Shown here piece after piece: positions 4,373 to 5,420 of a DNA stretch of 5,420 nt; the first letter of the stretch is position 1, and each line of letters starts with the position of its first letter. Source of the stretch: Eggerthellaceae bacterium (lineage in GTDB: Bacteria; Actinomycetota; Coriobacteriia; Coriobacteriales; Eggerthellaceae); contig JAFYTB010000109.1 in the NCBI GenBank assembly GCA_017559045.1, positions 1-5,420 of the forward strand, written 5' to 3'. The notes below the pieces were generated by a model that was not told the DNA's origin, made no database searches, and saw only the letters and a program-made list of their open reading frames with translations. The position numbers were made by a program, and so were the translations under genes.

Positions 4373-5092
4373 ATGTGGCGCATGAATTACACCATTGTCG
4401 CTAACCTATACCGGCTCCCCAAGATTCTGGAGATGATGCATCGAATTGCAGATCGCCCAGACCTGTACTCCGAGCAGGAATCCTACGACTATGTTCGCTA
4501 TGTAATCAGCCTCATGCAGAAGACCGGCTGGATCAAGACGGAAGCCTTCGGTACTGAAAACCTTCCGGAAGAAGGCGGATACGTGCTCTATCCGAACCAT
4601 CAGGGCAAGTACGATGCCTACAGCATTGCCGCTGTTCATGAAAAGGCTCTGACCGTTGTCATGGACAGGGAGATGTCCTATCCCCCCCTCGTCGACGAAA
4701 TCATCAGAGTCCTCAGAGGCAAGCGACTGGACATCACGAGCGCGCGTCATGCAATGGAAGTTATAAACGAAATCGCATCCGAAGTCTCGGAAGGCCGTAG
4801 GCACATCATCTTCCCCGAAGGCGCATATTCCCCCGAGAAGAAACACCAGCTATGGGATTTCAAACCGGGATGCTTCAAAACAGCAACCAAGGCCAAGGCA
4901 CCTATCGTGCCCGTTGCCTTGATCGATTCTTATAAGCCATACAACAGCTGGACCATCACTCCCGTGAAGACGCAGGTTCACTTCCTGAAGCCTCTTTATC
5001 CCGAAGAGTACGAGGGTATGAGCACATTCCAAATTGCGGCAATCGTCAAGGAGCGTATCCAGGAAAAGCTTATCGAGCTTGGTCGTGCCTAA
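4373..5092 (+). CDS. PlsC-like lysophospholipid acyltransferase
   Basis: The 239-residue product belongs to the LPLAT/PlsC acyltransferase family, which moves acyl groups to 1-acyl-glycerol-3-phosphate or similar lipid acceptors at the cytoplasmic face of the membrane. Block I is NHQGKYD (75-81), the catalytic NHx4D with His76 and Asp81. Block II is around RVLRGKRLDI (112-121), block III is FPEGAYS (147-153) and block IV is IVPVALI (178-184). There is no clear membrane helix, so it is probably a peripheral protein. The start is ATG 4373, preceded by AAGGAG (4361-4366) at a 6-nt spacing. The open frame continues upstream to 4208, but that part lies inside the previous terminator and has no family similarity. 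The exact acceptor is not fixed by sequence, and the FPEGAYS in place of FPEGTRS is a mild deviation. The last codons are also the first unit of a tandem repeat. Confidence 0.88.
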   Translation: MWRMNYTIVANLYRLPKILEMMHRIADRPDLYSEQESYDYVRYVISLMQKTGWIKTEAFGTENLPEEGGYVLYPNHQGKYDAYSIAAVHEKALTVVMDREMSYPPLVDEIIRVLRGKRLDITSARHAMEVINEIASEVSEGRRHIIFPEGAYSPEKKHQLWDFKPGCFKTATKAKAPIVPVALIDSYKPYNSWTITPVKTQVHFLKPLYPEEYEGMSTFQIAAIVKERIQEKLIELGRA

Positions 5093-5201
5093 TTCACCAC
5101 TAGACCAGTTTGGTTGCGGCTAGGCCACTACTAGACTAGCTTGGTCGCGCGTAATTCACCACTAGACCAGCTTAGTCGCGCATAGGCTGCAGCCAGTTGA
5201 C
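5076..5201. repeat. 31-bp tandem repeats starting inside the plsC-like gene end
   Basis: Units lie at 5076-5106, 5107-5137 and 5138-5168, each exactly 31 bp, with a degenerate fourth from 5169 to about 5201. Unit 1 and unit 3 differ at only two positions, while unit 2 differs from unit 3 at nine. Unit 4 shares TAGGC with unit 2, so a 62-bp higher-order unit is possible. The first unit holds the last codons (LGRA) and the stop of the acyltransferase. Each junction carries a small dyad of the form GACCA-GCT-TGGTC, kept or nearly kept by G-U exchanges in most copies. The array then fades into unremarkable sequence (5202-5264). Confidence 0.85.
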
Positions 5202-5264
5202 TTTGATCGTAGGTAAACCACGACCGCATCCGCAGCCGCTATCCCCCAAACCTACCTCATGCAT

Positions 5265-5294
5265 AAAAAAGGCCCGCTTGAAAGCGGGCCTTTT
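5265..5294. terminator. Bidirectional terminator between convergent genes
   Basis: AAAAGGCCCGCT (5267-5278) and AGCGGGCCTTTT (5283-5294) pair perfectly over 12 bp around the loop TGAA. T residues follow the stem on the plus strand (TTTTGCTTTG), and six T's end it on the minus strand, so it can stop transcripts of the acyltransferase from the left and of the unidentified gene from the right. Confidence 0.93.
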
Positions 5295-5303
5295 GCTTTG
5301 ACG

Positions 5304-5367
5304 GGATCAAAACCTCTTGCGGATCAAGATCTCTTGCAGGTCAACCTCTTACAGGTCAGCCTCGTTG
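5304..5367. repeat. 15-17-bp tandem repeats overlapping the stop of the right-edge gene
   Basis: Four units follow directly on each other: 5304-5320 and 5321-5337 (17 bp each, GGATCAA...CTCTTGC), then 5338-5352 and 5353-5367 (15 bp each, AGGTCA..CTC..). On the minus strand two units are coding or contain the stop, and two lie after the stop. The stop TAA of the gene corresponds to CAA in the two downstream units, a single-base difference. Confidence 0.75.
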
Positions 5368-5420
5368 TAGTGATCGAACTCGTCGTAGATCTCCTGAGAA
5401 GGCTCGGCGGTAAGCTTCGA
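5349..5420 (-). CDS. 3' end of an unidentified gene (runs off right edge)
   Basis: From the right edge the minus strand reads in one open frame for 23 codons, SKLTAEPSQEIYDEF then DHYNEADL, and stops at TAA (5349-5351). The acidic tail is typical of a soluble cytoplasmic protein but I do not recognise the family from this fragment. That it is a true gene end is supported by coding-like codon use, by the terminator 55 bp downstream with a T tract in the right direction, and by convergence with the acyltransferase gene. Confidence 0.65.
   Translation of the reverse strand, partial: SKLTAEPSQEIYDEFDHYNEADL

Noticed and set aside
5076..5201. CRISPR array
   Set aside because: The units follow each other directly with no spacers between them and no cas genes are nearby, so it is a plain tandem repeat.

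Overview
The window looks like ordinary chromosomal DNA from a moderately GC-rich actinobacterium. I favour the class Coriobacteriia, inferred from the EF-Tu N-terminus, a Tat-exported coiled-coil NlpC/P60 hydrolase and the overall codon choice; no marker here fixes the genus. Coding regions are GC-rich, while the intergenic stretch around 780-1280 is strikingly AT-rich.

Left part, minus strand (1-760): a consensus sigma-70-type promoter (TTGACA, 17 bp spacer, TATTAT) drives a translation operon. It starts with a leader hairpin, then tRNA-Tyr(GTA), tRNA-Thr(GGT) and tRNA-Met(CAT), all with encoded CCA and only 5-6 nt apart. A terminator-like hairpin follows, and then the 5' part of tuf (EF-Tu), which runs off the left edge.

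Middle part, plus strand. An AT-rich gene-free stretch full of short dyads (780-1210) leads into a PadR-type repressor gene with a TTG start and a palindromic operator-like region over its promoter. Directly adjoining it is a DUF2812-type membrane protein gene. A 339-bp intergenic region with a long hairpin (2077-2120) and a nested multi-stem fold (2163-2300) precedes a single-gene unit. That gene encodes a Tat-exported peptidoglycan hydrolase with a coiled coil, a poly-Ala hinge, a Gly4Ser-like linker and an NlpC/P60 domain, and it ends at a classic UUCG terminator. Then come a YbhB/YbcL (PEBP) family gene with its own terminator and a PlsC-like acyltransferase gene.

Right end: the acyltransferase gene converges on an unidentified minus-strand gene, of which only the last 23 codons are present. 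They share a bidirectional terminator. Both genes carry a short tandem repeat array that begins inside the coding 3' end and continues past the stop codon: about four 31-bp units for the acyltransferase and four 15-17-bp units for the other gene.

I found no mobile element, CRISPR array or defence system. The features most worth a second look are the folded intergenic element at 2163-2300, the paired 3'-end repeats, the AT-rich dyad cluster and the attenuator-like hairpin in front of tuf.
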